DNA from: Arthrobacter sp. MA-N2
GTDB taxonomy: Bacteria; Actinomycetota; Actinomycetes; Actinomycetales; Micrococcaceae
Assembly (NCBI RefSeq): GCF_000517125.1
Contig: NZ_KI912155.1
Span: 1,964,696 to 2,028,695, forward strand
Direction: 5' to 3'
DNA length: 64,000 nt
Part shown: positions 46,490 to 54,617 of the stretch, one piece after another
Position numbering within the stretch: the stretch's first letter is position 1
How the letters are laid out: every line of letters begins with the position of its first letter
The notes under the pieces: model-generated
The model's database searches: none
Told to the model about the DNA's origin: nothing
The model's input: only the letters and a program-made list of their open reading frames with translations
Translations under genes and position numbers: made by a program

Positions 46490-47686
46490 ATGGAGACATT
46501 GGCGATCGTGGGTGCATCATTGGCGGGTCTTTCCGCCGCCCGCGCTGCCCGGGCGCAGGGCTTTTCCGGCCGGCTGCTCATCATTGGCGATGAGCAGCAG
46601 CGGCCCTATGACCGCCCGCCCCTGTCCAAGGAGTTCCTGGCAGGAAAAATCGGTATCAAGGACGTCATGTTGGAAGCTGAGGAGGCGGATTCGGCTGACC
46701 CGCTCCAAGCTGAATGGCTGCTGGGCTCGCCGGCACGAAGCTTCGATGCCGCCACCAGGACCATCACGCTAGGCGACGGGAGCACTGTGGTGGCTGACGG
46801 CGTCGTGATTGCCACGGGAGCCTCCGCACGCACGCTGTCCGAACTTGCGGGCCTAGCCAATGTTTTCACCTTGCGGACTCTCCAAGATGCCCAGGATCTG
46901 GCCCCGGAACTCGTTGCCGGCGGCCGCCTGTTGGTTGTGGGTGCCGGCTTTATCGGGGCGGAAGTCGCATCCACCGCCAAGGGCTTGGGAATGGACGTCA
47001 CCATCATCTGCAAGAGCGAAATGCCGCTGAGCGCTCCGCTCGGTCCGGAGATGGCTGCCGTCATGGCCACGCTCCATGGGATGAACGGGGTGGAGCTGAT
47101 TTGTGACACGGGAATCGACTCGTATTACGGCTACGAAGGAAATGTGACCGGCGTCCGGCTCGGCGACGGACAGTACCGTTCCGCCGACGTCGTACTCCTC
47201 GGTATCGGTGCGGTACCCAACGTCGGGTGGCTGGCCGGTTCGGGCGTGGAGCTCGACGACGGCGTGACGTGCGATTCGATGGGACGGACCAACGTCCCCG
47301 GCGTAGTTGCCGTGGGAGACTGCGCGGCCTGGTTCGACCCACGCAGCGGGCGGCACCATCGCGTGGAGCATTGGAGCGGCGCCCAGGAACGTGCCGCCCT
47401 GGCCGTGGCCGGACTCTTGGATCACTCTGCCGCGCCTCTTCCTCTCAACGTGCCGTACTTCTGGTCTGACCAGTACGGAGTGAAGCTCCAGTTCGCCGGC
47501 CACGCGCGGGACGCAGAGCGCGTCGAGATCGAGGCGGGGCAGCTCGAGAACCACAGCTTCCTTGCGGTGTACTACCGGGGCAAGGAACCGGTGGGCGTTC
47601 TGGGTGTGAACCAACCGCGGCTGTTCACCCGTTGGCGCCGACAACTCAACGCCCGCAACGCCCCGCCCGTCCTGGCAACCCCATAA
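46490..47686 (+). CDS. FAD-dependent ferredoxin reductase
   Basis: A 398-residue NAD(P)H:ferredoxin reductase of the rubredoxin/ferredoxin-reductase group. It has two dinucleotide motifs, AIVGASLAGLSAARAARAQG near residue 5 and LLVVGAGFIGAEVASTAKGLG near 145, the YDRPPLSKEFL loop, and GVVAVGDCAAWFDP near the end. The C-terminal reductase domain (FWSDQYGVKLQFAGHA) matches partners of Rieske oxygenases. It lies 45 bases before the oxygenase gene. Confidence 0.9.
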   Translation: METLAIVGASLAGLSAARAARAQGFSGRLLIIGDEQQRPYDRPPLSKEFLAGKIGIKDVMLEAEEADSADPLQAEWLLGSPARSFDAATRTITLGDGSTVVADGVVIATGASARTLSELAGLANVFTLRTLQDAQDLAPELVAGGRLLVVGAGFIGAEVASTAKGLGMDVTIICKSEMPLSAPLGPEMAAVMATLHGMNGVELICDTGIDSYYGYEGNVTGVRLGDGQYRSADVVLLGIGAVPNVGWLAGSGVELDDGVTCDSMGRTNVPGVVAVGDCAAWFDPRSGRHHRVEHWSGAQERAALAVAGLLDHSAAPLPLNVPYFWSDQYGVKLQFAGHARDAERVEIEAGQLENHSFLAVYYRGKEPVGVLGVNQPRLFTRWRRQLNARNAPPVLATP

Positions 47687-47731
47687 ACATTCCCAAGCCT
47701 CAACCACGTTCATCACTGAATAGGAGTCAGC

Positions 47732-48868
47732 ATGACCACTGAAGTTGTTTCCCCCAGCCTGATCCCCACTCTCCCTGGCCACACATATGTCAGTGAAGAC
47801 ATCTTCCGCGCCGAGCAAGAGCACATCTTCGAACAAATGTGGTTCTGCGCAGCGCGGACCGCGGACCTGGAAAAGGCCGGTTCGTTCAAAACGGTACAGA
47901 TCGGCCGCGAGAGCGTGCTCATCAACCGCACCCGCAAAGGGGAAATCCGCGCGTTCTACAACATCTGCCGGCACCGCGGCGTGAAGCTGTGCATGGAGGA
48001 GTCCGGCGAGGCCAACCGCTCGTTCCAGTGCCCGTACCACGCCTGGACTTACGATCTTGAGGGAAAGCTCATCGCGGCCCCCAACCTCACCAAGATGCCG
48101 GATATCGACCGCAACGAATACGGACTGGTCAAGGTCCACGTCCGCGAATACATGGGCTACGTCTGGGTTTGCCTCGCGGATGAGCCACCGTCGTTCGAGG
48201 AAGACGTCATGGGTGCGATCGAGGAGCGACTCGGGGACCTGCGGGCTGTTGACGACTATGACATCGCGAACCTGAGCCTTGGCCGGCGCATCAAGTACGA
48301 CGTCAAGGCCAACTGGAAGCTCATCATCGAAAACTTCATGGAGTGCTACCACTGCGCCACGATCCACCCCGAACTCACCGAAGTCCTCCCTGAGTTCGCC
48401 GACGGCCTGGCGGCGCAGTATTTTGTGGGCCACGGCGCCGAGTTCGGTGACGACATCAAGGGCTTCACGATTGACGGTTCCGAGGGACTGGATCGAATTC
48501 CGGGAGTGGGCGATGACCAGGACCGCCGGTACTACGCAGTGACCATCAAGCCGAATGTCTTCGTCAACCTGGTTCCGGACCACGTCATCATCCATCGCAT
48601 GTTCCCGCTGGCAGCGGACCACACGATCGTTGAATGCGATTGGCTGTACGTGCCCAGTGTGGTGGAATCCGGCAAGGACCTGAGCGCTTCGGTGGAGCTC
48701 TTCCACCGGGTCAACGAGCAGGACTTCGACGCCTGCGAACGCTGCCAGCCAGCCATGGGTTCCAAGATCTACGCCAAGGGTGGCGTCCTGGTACCGAGCG
48801 AGCACCACATTGAGGCGTTCCACAGCTGGGTCACCAGCAAGATCGCCGAAGTCCCCGCCGACAGCTAG
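47732..48868 (+). CDS. Rieske oxygenase alpha subunit, glycine-betaine monooxygenase type
   Basis: A 378-residue ring-hydroxylating-type oxygenase. Rieske ligands are C79, H81, C100 and H103 (CRHRG and CPYHAW). The mononuclear iron site includes H207 and H212 in NFMECYHCATIHPEL. GbcA/stachydrine-demethylase relatives use this fold to remove a methyl group from quaternary amines. With dimethylglycine oxidase and choline oxidation genes adjacent, glycine betaine to dimethylglycine is the best-supported reaction. Confidence 0.9.
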   Translation: MTTEVVSPSLIPTLPGHTYVSEDIFRAEQEHIFEQMWFCAARTADLEKAGSFKTVQIGRESVLINRTRKGEIRAFYNICRHRGVKLCMEESGEANRSFQCPYHAWTYDLEGKLIAAPNLTKMPDIDRNEYGLVKVHVREYMGYVWVCLADEPPSFEEDVMGAIEERLGDLRAVDDYDIANLSLGRRIKYDVKANWKLIIENFMECYHCATIHPELTEVLPEFADGLAAQYFVGHGAEFGDDIKGFTIDGSEGLDRIPGVGDDQDRRYYAVTIKPNVFVNLVPDHVIIHRMFPLAADHTIVECDWLYVPSVVESGKDLSASVELFHRVNEQDFDACERCQPAMGSKIYAKGGVLVPSEHHIEAFHSWVTSKIAEVPADS

Positions 48869-48898
48869 CCTGAGGAATGTTTTTCGATGTGACGGACC

Positions 48899-49732
48899 CT
48901 AGGCGCCGCTGGTTGCGGTGTAGCCCATCTTGACGCTGATTGAATACCCGGCCTGCTTGAGCGCATCGAGCAGGCCGGGTATTTTTTCCGGCTCGAAACG
49001 GAAGGCCGGGCCGGAAAGGCTAATGGCTCCGATCACCGTGCCGTTGTGGTTGCGGATCGGAACGGCGACAGCGTTGAGTCCGCGTTCGAGTTCTTCATAC
49101 GTGGCGGCGTACCCGGCCTCTGCAACGACCGGCATTTGCTTCTCCAGCTCGTCGCGGTCGGTGATGGTCTGTGGCGTGTACCGCGCCTGGCCGGCTTCCC
49201 TGAGAACGCGGTCACGCGTCGCAGGCGGCAGGGCAGCAAGCATGACCTTGCCGCTGGAGGTGGCGTGGAGCGGGGTGAGTCCACCGATCCAGTCCTGCGT
49301 GCCAAGCGTGTTGGGGCCAATGGCCTGGTCCACATTGACCGCGAAGTTTGACCGCAGCACCGCCAGGTTGGCAGTCTCAGCGAACTTCTCCGCCAGGGCT
49401 TCGAGATCTTCCCGGGCCTCCCTGACCAAGCTAAGACGGGCCGGAATGGCACTGGCCAAGCGCAGGATGTTGAATCCGAGTTGGTATTTTCCGCGTTCGT
49501 GGTTCTGCTGCACCATGCCACGGGCGTCCAAGGCGCTCAGCAGTCGCGACGCCGTTGACTTGTGGACGCCCATTTCCTCCGCGATCTCACTCACGCCGGC
49601 ATCGCCGTTGCGGGCGATGATTTCGAGCACCGTGATGGCCCGGTCCACGGACTGCACGCCGGCGTGTTGCGCTCCGGCGGAATCGGTATCGGGGTCGTTG
49701 GCAAGGCTTGCGTCAGCGTCCATGTGGTTCAT
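48899..49732 (-). CDS. IclR-family transcriptional regulator (betaine genes)
   Basis: A 277-residue regulator. HTH GVSEIAEEMGVHKSTASRLLSAL is followed by the effector domain with LTPLHATSSGKVMLAALP and GLNAVAVPIRNHNGTVIGAISLSGPA. ATG 49732 (MNHMDADASL) is chosen; ATG 49723 is three codons later. It is convergent with the oxygenase gene and likely controls the betaine genes through GTTGCGTAT-like sites. Codons for about residues 250-264 also contain the plus-strand terminator of the oxygenase transcript. Confidence 0.9.
   Translation of the reverse strand: MNHMDADASLANDPDTDSAGAQHAGVQSVDRAITVLEIIARNGDAGVSEIAEEMGVHKSTASRLLSALDARGMVQQNHERGKYQLGFNILRLASAIPARLSLVREAREDLEALAEKFAETANLAVLRSNFAVNVDQAIGPNTLGTQDWIGGLTPLHATSSGKVMLAALPPATRDRVLREAGQARYTPQTITDRDELEKQMPVVAEAGYAATYEELERGLNAVAVPIRNHNGTVIGAISLSGPAFRFEPEKIPGLLDALKQAGYSISVKMGYTATSGA
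48943..48987 (+). terminator. Intrinsic terminator embedded in the convergent IclR coding sequence
   Basis: AATACCCGGCCTGCT pairs perfectly with 48969-48983 around an 11-base loop, followed by TTTTTT (48982-48987). It lies 75 bases after the oxygenase stop and within the 3' end of the opposite gene. Confidence 0.85.
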
Positions 49733-49772
49733 CGTCTCAAACGCGGTCAAGTGAGCGGTCTTTCGGGGCTTT

Positions 49773-49812
49773 GTGTCCTGGGCTGCGTGTCCTGGGCTTC
49801 GTGTCCTGGGGT
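49773..49812. repeat. Tandem 14-bp repeat
   Basis: GTGTCCTGGGCT occurs at 49773, 49787 and, as GTGTCCTGGGGT, 49801, with a period of 14. It lies between divergent IclR and VOC genes. Confidence 0.9.
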
Positions 49813-49855
49813 ACTGCCGTCTATCCTGTACTGCCTGGTTATAAAATCGGGCGGT

Positions 49856-50593
49856 ATGGCACTGCGACTTGTTCAGGTGAATTTCAAGGCCCGGGATGAC
49901 TTGGCTCTGGGCCGGTTTTGGGCGGAGGCGCTCGGCTGGGGTGTTTCCAGCGAAGGGCCCGGTGTGACCAATGTTGAACCTTTGGGTTTTGTCGGGCCGG
50001 ACCCCGCTGCCGTGTGTGTCGATGTGGTCACCGTTCCGGACCCTGAGACGGTGGGGTACCGCGCCCACTTGGACCTCGCCACCACCTCTGCGGCCCATCA
50101 AGCGGAGCTCGTGGCACGCCTGTTGAAGCTCGGCGCAACGCCCGCCGACATTGGCCAGGGAGATGTGCCGTGGACCGTCCTGGCCGACCCGGAAGGCAAC
50201 CTGTTCTGCGTACTGGAGCCTCGGCCGATCTACCGGGACACCGGGCCGATCGCCGCAGTGGTGGTCAAGTGTGCGGATCCACGGGCCATGGCCCGGTTCT
50301 GGAGCGGCGCGACGGACTGGACCCTGCTCGAGGTGACTGACGATTTTGCGAGGCTGCGTTCGGCCATGGGTGTCGGGCCTTATCTGGAGTTCGTCCGCAC
50401 ACCCGCCGCGAATGCCGTGTCCGGCCGTGTCCATCTCGACCTGCGGCCGTATCGCGGCGATGACCAAGCGGCAGAGGTGGCCCGGCTGCGGGCCCTCGGC
50501 GCCACGGACGCCGACGTCGGCCAAGGCGATGTGCCGTGGGTATGCCTCGCCGACACGGAGGGCAACGAATTCTGCGTCCTCACTCCCGGCTAA
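49856..50593 (+). CDS. VOC-superfamily protein with two glyoxalase-like domains
   Basis: A 245-residue cytosolic protein with two homologous halves. Domain 1 (MALRLVQVNFKARDDLALGRFWAEALGW to VPWTVLADPEGNLFCVLEP) and domain 2 (AAVVVKCADPRAMARFWSGATDW to VPWVCLADTEGNEFCVLTPG) share the same end motif. The family binds metal or small ligands; this type is usually annotated as glyoxalase-like without known substrate. ATG 49856 is favoured since the preceding sequence is a tandem repeat. Confidence 0.85.
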   Translation: MALRLVQVNFKARDDLALGRFWAEALGWGVSSEGPGVTNVEPLGFVGPDPAAVCVDVVTVPDPETVGYRAHLDLATTSAAHQAELVARLLKLGATPADIGQGDVPWTVLADPEGNLFCVLEPRPIYRDTGPIAAVVVKCADPRAMARFWSGATDWTLLEVTDDFARLRSAMGVGPYLEFVRTPAANAVSGRVHLDLRPYRGDDQAAEVARLRALGATDADVGQGDVPWVCLADTEGNEFCVLTPG

Positions 50594-50730
50594 AGGCCGT
50601 TTCTTCTTAGGCGTCGTCGTGCCACACTTGGTGAACTATCGAGTGACTGGGGGGATCCGGGTCAGGAGATTGGTATGCGCGTTCTTGAGGAACCCTGCAC
50701 ATCTGGCGGCAGGCTGGCGGTGAACCGACC

Positions 50731-50844
50731 ATGATTATCGCTTGGGCCTATTTGATGGCGGGAGTAATGTCAGTCGACTCGCTCTTGCTGGGGCTGCTGC
50801 TGTTGAACGTGAAGTGGCCCAAGCACTGGAAGAAGGACGGCTAG
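50731..50844 (+). CDS. Possible 37-residue membrane microprotein
   Basis: ATG 50731 opens a 37-codon frame with a single hydrophobic span (WAYLMAGVMSVDSLLLGLLL) and a strongly basic tail (KWPKHWKKDG), a layout common in small membrane proteins. It ends 14 bases before the convergent GntR gene. The ribosome-binding site is weak and no family is recognised; it may be chance. Confidence 0.35.
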   Translation: MIIAWAYLMAGVMSVDSLLLGLLLLNVKWPKHWKKDG

Positions 50845-50858
50845 CGCCATGCCCGGGG

Positions 50859-51530
50859 CTAGAGCACCTTCCGGATGGTCTCTTCGAAACTCACCACGTG
50901 GTGCAGGGCGAGCGCGGCCGCCTGGTCTTCCTGGCCGTCTGCGATGGCGGTGAGCAGTTCGGCATGCTCGGTGACGTGGCCTGATACGGAAGGCATTTTG
51001 TCCAGCATGTAGCACCAAATCCGTGTCGCCAGGTTGTCGTAGCGGATCAACACGTCTTCCAGATGCGGATTGCCGGCGGCCTTGTAGATGAGCCGGTGCA
51101 CCTGGATGTCGTAGCGCATGAGTTCCTGCTGTGCGGCGTCGTGGGTTTCCAGGCTGCTGATGGCGGCAGCGACGTCACGCAGCTCTTGGCGCAGCTTGGG
51201 GCTTGCCAAGCGGGCCGCCCGCCTTGATGCCAAGGGCTCGAGCAGCTCCCGGATTTCGGAGACATCCGCCAGTTGGGTGATGTCGACGCCGGTGGCAAAG
51301 GTTCCGCGGCGGGGATAGGACACCACCAAGTGGTCGCTTTCGAGCCGTTTGATTGCCTCGCGGACAGGTGTTCGTCCGATGCCGAGTTCCGCGGCAATCT
51401 GCCCGTCATTGATGGGGTCTCCGGGTTTGATCTCCATCATGATGAGCCGGTCGCGCAAGAGCAGGTAGGCGTTGTCAGCCAAGGACGTTCCCTGGATGCC
51501 GGTGTCTAGTGCTTCCAATGCCGTGCTCAT
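50859..51530 (-). CDS. GntR-family regulator, FadR/FCD type
   Basis: A 223-residue regulator. The winged HTH (LRDRLIMMEIKPGDPINDGQIAAELGIGRTPVREAIKRLE) is typical, and the FCD helical domain has LLEPLASRRAARLA, YDIQVHRLIYKAAGN and HAELLTAIADG with metal-binding Asp/His positions. It is divergent from glyA and the sox operon and likely represses them when no sarcosine or serine-related ligand is present. Confidence 0.9.
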   Translation of the reverse strand: MSTALEALDTGIQGTSLADNAYLLLRDRLIMMEIKPGDPINDGQIAAELGIGRTPVREAIKRLESDHLVVSYPRRGTFATGVDITQLADVSEIRELLEPLASRRAARLASPKLRQELRDVAAAISSLETHDAAQQELMRYDIQVHRLIYKAAGNPHLEDVLIRYDNLATRIWCYMLDKMPSVSGHVTEHAELLTAIADGQEDQAAALALHHVVSFEETIRKVL

Positions 51531-51628
51531 ATGCTCTCTCCCGTTGTGCCGCAATTCCAAGTCTGGCTCTTCCCGTGCTGCCGGGCTGTTGACGGCTGTG
51601 TGATCTTCAACATACTATGGCAACAGTT

Positions 51629-51651
51629 CTAATATATCAGTTGATTATTAG
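51629..51651. promoter_or_regulatory. Candidate operator between GntR gene and glyA
   Basis: CTAATA (51629-51634) and TATTAG (51646-51651), with inner ATCA and TGAT, form an imperfect palindrome in an A/T-rich patch. It lies 34 bases before the glyA start, a fitting site for the divergent FadR-type regulator. AAAGGAG precedes the ATG. Confidence 0.5.
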
Positions 51652-51684
51652 TCGGTAAACATAAGTATTTCAAAGGAGAACACG

Positions 51685-53061
51685 ATGGTTGAACCGCTGA
51701 TCCGTCCACTCATCGAGGCGGACCCGGAGGTTGAACAAGCGATCGCCCAGGAACTCATCCGGCAGCAGTCCACGCTGGAAATGATCGCCTCCGAAAACTT
51801 CGCACCTGCCGCGGTCATGCAGGCGCAGGGATCGGTCCTGACCAACAAGTACGCGGAAGGCTACCCGGGCAAGCGCTACTACGGCGGCTGCGAGCACGTG
51901 GACGTCATCGAACAATTGGCCATCGACCGCGTCAAGGCCTTGTTCGGTGCCGAGGCCGCGAACGTCCAGCCGCACTCCGGCGCCCAGGCCAACGCCGCAG
52001 CCATGTTCGCCCTCCTTGAGCCGGGGGACACCATCATGGGCCTCGACCTCGCACACGGCGGCCACCTGACCCACGGCATGCGCATTAACTTCTCCGGCAA
52101 GCTGTACAACGTCATCCCTTACCACGTCAGCGAATCCGACCTCCGCGTGGACATGGCTGAGGTCGAAGCCCTGGCCCTTGAGCACCGCCCGAAGCTGATC
52201 GTTGCCGGCTGGTCCGCGTATTCGCGCCACCTGGATTTCGCCGAATTCCGTCGCATCGCCGACCTCGTGGATGCATACCTCATGGTGGACATGGCCCACT
52301 TCGCCGGCCTCGTCGCTGCAGGCCTCCACCCCAACCCGGTGCCGTATGCCGACGTCGTAACCACCACCACCCACAAGACCCTCGGCGGTCCGCGCGGCGG
52401 GGTGATCCTCTCCAAGGAGAAGTACGCACGAAAAATCAACAGTGCAGTCTTCCCCGGCCAGCAGGGCGGCCCGCTGGAGCACGTGATCGCGGCCAAGGCG
52501 GTCGCATTCAAGATGGCGGCAGAGCCTGAGTTCCAGGAACGCCAAGTGCGGGTCCTGGAAGGCGCGAAGCTCCTCGCGGAGCGATTCCTCAAAGATGACG
52601 TCGCTGCAGCAGGAATTTCAGTGGTCAACGGTGGCACCGATGTCCATCTGGTCCTGGTCGACCTGCGCCACTCCGAACTGGATGGCCAACAGGCAGAGGA
52701 CACGCTTCACCGCATCGGGATAACCGTCAACCGCAACGCGGTCCCCTTCGACCCCCGGCCGCCGATGGTTTCCTCCGGTCTCCGGATCGGCACCCCGGCA
52801 CTCGCCGCCCGCGGCTTCGGGGCCGAGGAATTCATCGAGGTAGCCGACATCATCGCGACGGCGCTCATCGCCGCCGCATCCAGCGGCACGAACGATGCCG
52901 GCACCCTTGGCGACAACACCGTCGTCGAGCTCCGCGCGCGGGTCACCGCGCTGGCGGAGAAGTTCCCCCTTTACCCGCATCTTTCCCAGGACAGCAGTAA
53001 GCCCGGCAGCGACGCCGCGGTCACCGAACTCGAGACAGAAATGATTGGAGCAACCCAATGA
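51685..53061 (+). CDS. glyA: Serine hydroxymethyltransferase
   Basis: A 458-residue PLP enzyme that joins glycine and 5,10-methylene-THF to serine. PLP forms a Schiff base with K231 in [42 protein letters not shown] and [14 protein letters not shown] are family motifs. The genes that follow make both substrates from sarcosine, so this copy is probably dedicated to sarcosine use rather than the housekeeping one. It overlaps soxB by four bases (ATGA). Confidence 0.96.
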   Translation: MVEPLIRPLIEADPEVEQAIAQELIRQQSTLEMIASENFAPAAVMQAQGSVLTNKYAEGYPGKRYYGGCEHVDVIEQLAIDRVKALFGAEAANVQPHSGAQANAAAMFALLEPGDTIMGLDLAHGGHLTHGMRINFSGKLYNVIPYHVSESDLRVDMAEVEALALEHRPKLIVAGWSAYSRHLDFAEFRRIADLVDAYLMVDMAHFAGLVAAGLHPNPVPYADVVTTTTHKTLGGPRGGVILSKEKYARKINSAVFPGQQGGPLEHVIAAKAVAFKMAAEPEFQERQVRVLEGAKLLAERFLKDDVAAAGISVVNGGTDVHLVLVDLRHSELDGQQAEDTLHRIGITVNRNAVPFDPRPPMVSSGLRIGTPALAARGFGAEEFIEVADIIATALIAAASSGTNDAGTLGDNTVVELRARVTALAEKFPLYPHLSQDSSKPGSDAAVTELETEMIGATQ

Positions 53062-54278
53062 GCGCAGACCACCTGCCGGAACACCCGGATTTCCTTTGGC
53101 GGAACCCGGAGCCCAAAGCTTCCTATGACGCCGTGATCGTCGGTGGTGGCGGCCACGGCTTGGCCACCGCGTACTTCCTGGCGAAGAACCATGGGATGAC
53201 CAACATCGCCGTCCTGGAAAAGGGCTGGCTTGCTGGCGGCAACATGGCCCGCAACACCACCATCATCCGTTCCAACTACCTTTGGGACGAGAGCGCCGCA
53301 ATCTACGAGCACGCCTTGAAGCTGTGGGAAATCCTGCCCGAGGAGCTCGAATACGACTTCCTCTTCAGCCAGCGCGGCGTCATGAACCTCGCCCACACCC
53401 TGGGTGACGTCCGCGAAAGCGTCCGCCGCGTCGGCGCGAACAAGCTCAACGGCGTCGACGCCGAATGGCTGGACCCGCAGCAGGTCAAGGAACTTTGCCC
53501 CATCCTGAACATCAGCGACAACATCCGCTACCCGGTCATGGGCGCCACGTACCAGCCGCGCGCCGGGATCGCCAAGCACGACCATGTCGCTTGGGCCTTC
53601 GCCCGGAAGTGCGATGAGCTCGGCGTGGACATCATCCAGAACTGCGAAGTGACGGGCTTCCTCAAGGAAGGCAACCGTGTGGTGGGCGTCAAGACCAGCC
53701 AAGGCACCATCCACACCGAAAAGGTGGGCCTCGCCGCGGCGGGCCACAGCTCGGTCCTCGCCGAAATGGCCGGTTTCCGCCTCCCGATCCAGTCGCACCC
53801 GCTCCAGGCGTTGGTATCCGAACTGCACGAGCCCGTCCACCCCACGGTGGTCATGTCCAACCACGTGCACGTCTATGTTTCGCAGGCGCACAAGGGCGAA
53901 CTGGTCATGGGTGCCGGCGTGGACTCCTACAACGGCTACGGCCAGCGCGGTTCCTTCCACGTGATCGAGCACCAGATGGCTGCCGCCGTCGAACTGTTCC
54001 CGATCTTCGCCAGGGCCCACGTGCTCCGGACCTGGGGTGGAATCGTGGACACCACCATGGATGCCTCGCCGATCATCGGCACCACCCCGGTGGAGAACAT
54101 GTTCGTCAACTGTGGCTGGGGAACAGGCGGCTTCAAGGGCACGCCCGCTGCCGGCCTGACCTTCGCCCACACCATCGCCACCGGCGCACCGCACGAGCTC
54201 AACAAGCCCTTCGCACTGGAACGCTTCGAGACCGGTGCCCTGATCGATGAACACGGCGCCGCCGCCGTCGCCCACTAG
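53058..54278 (+). CDS. soxB: Sarcosine oxidase subunit beta
   Basis: A 406-residue FAD subunit of heterotetrameric sarcosine oxidase. The Rossmann motif [19 protein letters not shown] starts near residue 28; [18 protein letters not shown] is the family segment that includes the region of FMN attachment. The C-terminal [13 protein letters not shown] closes the FAD site. Sarcosine is oxidised to glycine and its methyl carbon goes to folate in the alpha subunit. Confidence 0.96.
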   Translation: MSADHLPEHPDFLWRNPEPKASYDAVIVGGGGHGLATAYFLAKNHGMTNIAVLEKGWLAGGNMARNTTIIRSNYLWDESAAIYEHALKLWEILPEELEYDFLFSQRGVMNLAHTLGDVRESVRRVGANKLNGVDAEWLDPQQVKELCPILNISDNIRYPVMGATYQPRAGIAKHDHVAWAFARKCDELGVDIIQNCEVTGFLKEGNRVVGVKTSQGTIHTEKVGLAAAGHSSVLAEMAGFRLPIQSHPLQALVSELHEPVHPTVVMSNHVHVYVSQAHKGELVMGAGVDSYNGYGQRGSFHVIEHQMAAAVELFPIFARAHVLRTWGGIVDTTMDASPIIGTTPVENMFVNCGWGTGGFKGTPAAGLTFAHTIATGAPHELNKPFALERFETGALIDEHGAAAVAH

Positions 54279-54302
54279 CCGCAGCCCTTTAGGAGACCAA
54301 CA

Positions 54303-54617
54303 ATGCTGCTCATCAGCTGCCCCAATTGCGGGCCACGAGACGAAACCGAATTCCACTACGGCGGCCAGGCCCACGTGGCGTATCCGGAAAGCCCGGATGC
54401 GCTGACGGATCGCCAGTGGGCCGAGTACTTGTTCTACCGCGACAACACGAAAGGTGCCTTCGCCGAACGCTGGGTCCACAGCACGGGTTGCCGCCAATGG
54501 TTCAACATGCTCCGTGACACTGTCAGCTACGACATCCAGGCCATCTACAAAATGGGCGAACCGCGCCCTGATGTGAACACCACCGCAGCCACCACTCCGG
54601 AAGGAGCAAAGAAGTGA
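54303..54617 (+). CDS. soxD: Sarcosine oxidase subunit delta
   Basis: A 104-residue zinc subunit. C6 and C9 ([13 protein letters not shown]), together with H59 and C63 ([10 protein letters not shown]), fit the zinc-binding set. It is structural in the complex. It lies between soxB and soxA, and its stop overlaps the soxA start. Confidence 0.95.
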   Translation: MLLISCPNCGPRDETEFHYGGQAHVAYPESPDALTDRQWAEYLFYRDNTKGAFAERWVHSTGCRQWFNMLRDTVSYDIQAIYKMGEPRPDVNTTAATTPEGAKK

